The notes under the pieces were generated by a model. It saw only the letters and a program-made list of their open reading frames with translations. It did not search any database and was not told the DNA's origin. Of a stretch of DNA of 21,830 bases, positions 21,485-21,830 are shown in pieces. Origin of the DNA: UMGS1781 sp045628105 (GTDB lineage Bacteria > Bacillota > Clostridia > TANB77 > CAG-508); NCBI GenBank assembly GCA_045628105.1, contig JAZQOX010000044.1, positions 1-21,830 of the forward strand, read 5' to 3'. Numbering within the stretch: position 1 is the first letter of the stretch; the number at the start of each line of letters is the position of its first letter. The position numbers and the translations under genes are program-made.

Positions 21485-21830
21485 TTATTCTTCTAGTATT
21501 TCTTCAAATACCATTGTTTTTATATATCCTGTTTTTTTATGGTATTCTATGCTTGTACATTTAAATTTTATTAAGTTAAAGTTTTGTACAAACATTGTAA
21601 TATCGTTATTATATATTTCTTCCATTGGATATGTTAATGATGTTTCCATCATTTTTATTTCTATTTTTTTGCTGTTTTCTTCGTTTTCTATGTAATAGTC
21701 TTTTTCATCTTTTGCAATACCGTTTTTTTCGTTTTCGTTTATTGCTTTGTTTATTATTGTTGTTAATTCTGTTCCATATATTTCTTTGTTTAAGTATTTT
21801 TCATACTCAAAATTTGCTTTTTTTATAATA
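21485..21830 (-). CDS. Partial conserved protein of the pilin-like operon (5' end beyond window)
   Basis: An open frame enters from the right edge (one extra base at 21830) and ends at TAA 21487-21485, giving 114 residues of C-terminal sequence (ANFEYEKYLNKEIYGTELTT ... IEYHKKTGYIKTMVFEEI). The sequence is soluble, charged and free of membrane segments in the visible part. The run KYLNKEIYGTEL recurs, to my recollection, in hypothetical proteins beside clostridial pilin-like genes; such proteins usually have an N-terminal anchor, which would be outside the window. It is followed by an 80-base gap with a TTTAAAGC/GCTTTAAA hairpin before the next gene. Function unknown. Confidence 0.7.
   Translation of the reverse strand, partial: IIKKANFEYEKYLNKEIYGTELTTIINKAINENEKNGIAKDEKDYYIENEENSKKIEIKMMETSLTYPMEEIYNNDITMFVQNFNLIKFKCTSIEYHKKTGYIKTMVFEEILEE

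Overview
The window comes from an AT-rich, Gram-positive-type bacterium, most likely an uncultured gut-type member of the Clostridia. The reasons are strong AGGAGG-type ribosome sites, TTG and GTG starts, AGA-dominated arginine usage, a spoIVB-like sporulation protease gene, BspA-like surface proteins, and the GGGGACAGGCACC-type palindromic repeats common in Firmicutes. Every convincing gene is on the minus strand, so the window reads from right (21830) to left (1).

Layout in the direction of transcription: (a) 21830-16167 is a surface-appendage operon of a partial conserved gene, four small pilin-like proteins (two of them tandem paralogues) and a 1017-residue TadG-like von Willebrand A protein. 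(b) 16114-14916 is spoIVB, readable only with two +1 frameshifts, both at an Ile-CGG-A site. (c) 14830-13841 is asd (aspartate-semialdehyde dehydrogenase). (d) 13800-13092 is a compact type III toxin-antitoxin-like locus: promoter, two 50-bp repeats, terminator, then an endoribonuclease-like toxin broken by one in-frame TAA. It is bracketed by 27-bp perfect direct repeats. (e) 12928-9195 is rpsB, tsf and typA. (f) 9035-4434 is a translation-linked cluster: a TrmR-like O-methyltransferase, a divergent RelA/SpoT-fold protein, a U32 (TrhP-like) tRNA hydroxylation protein, and topA. (g) 4249-3782 is a small two-TM protein of unknown function. (h) 3513-1143 holds two BspA-like surface proteins sharing an almost identical pilin-like N-terminus but carrying different leucine-rich repeats. 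(i) 1029-1 is a partial polytopic membrane protein.

Small palindromic repeats of two classes (GTGCCTGTCCCC and GGGCGG...CCGCCC types) sit only between genes or at gene ends. No intergenic gap exceeds 300 bases; the largest (13578-13840) is filled by the presumed antitoxin RNA.

The most notable observation is in spoIVB. Both frameshift positions have the form AUU/AUA-CGG-A, and dropping the C of CGG at each restores the conserved SpoIVB reading. By eye, CGG occurs in frame only once in all other genes of the window. This suggests frameshifting at a poorly decoded ('hungry') CGG codon, or a pseudogene with an improbable coincidence. The type III toxin-antitoxin locus and the RelA/SpoT-like gene coupled to wobble-uridine modification genes are the next most interesting.
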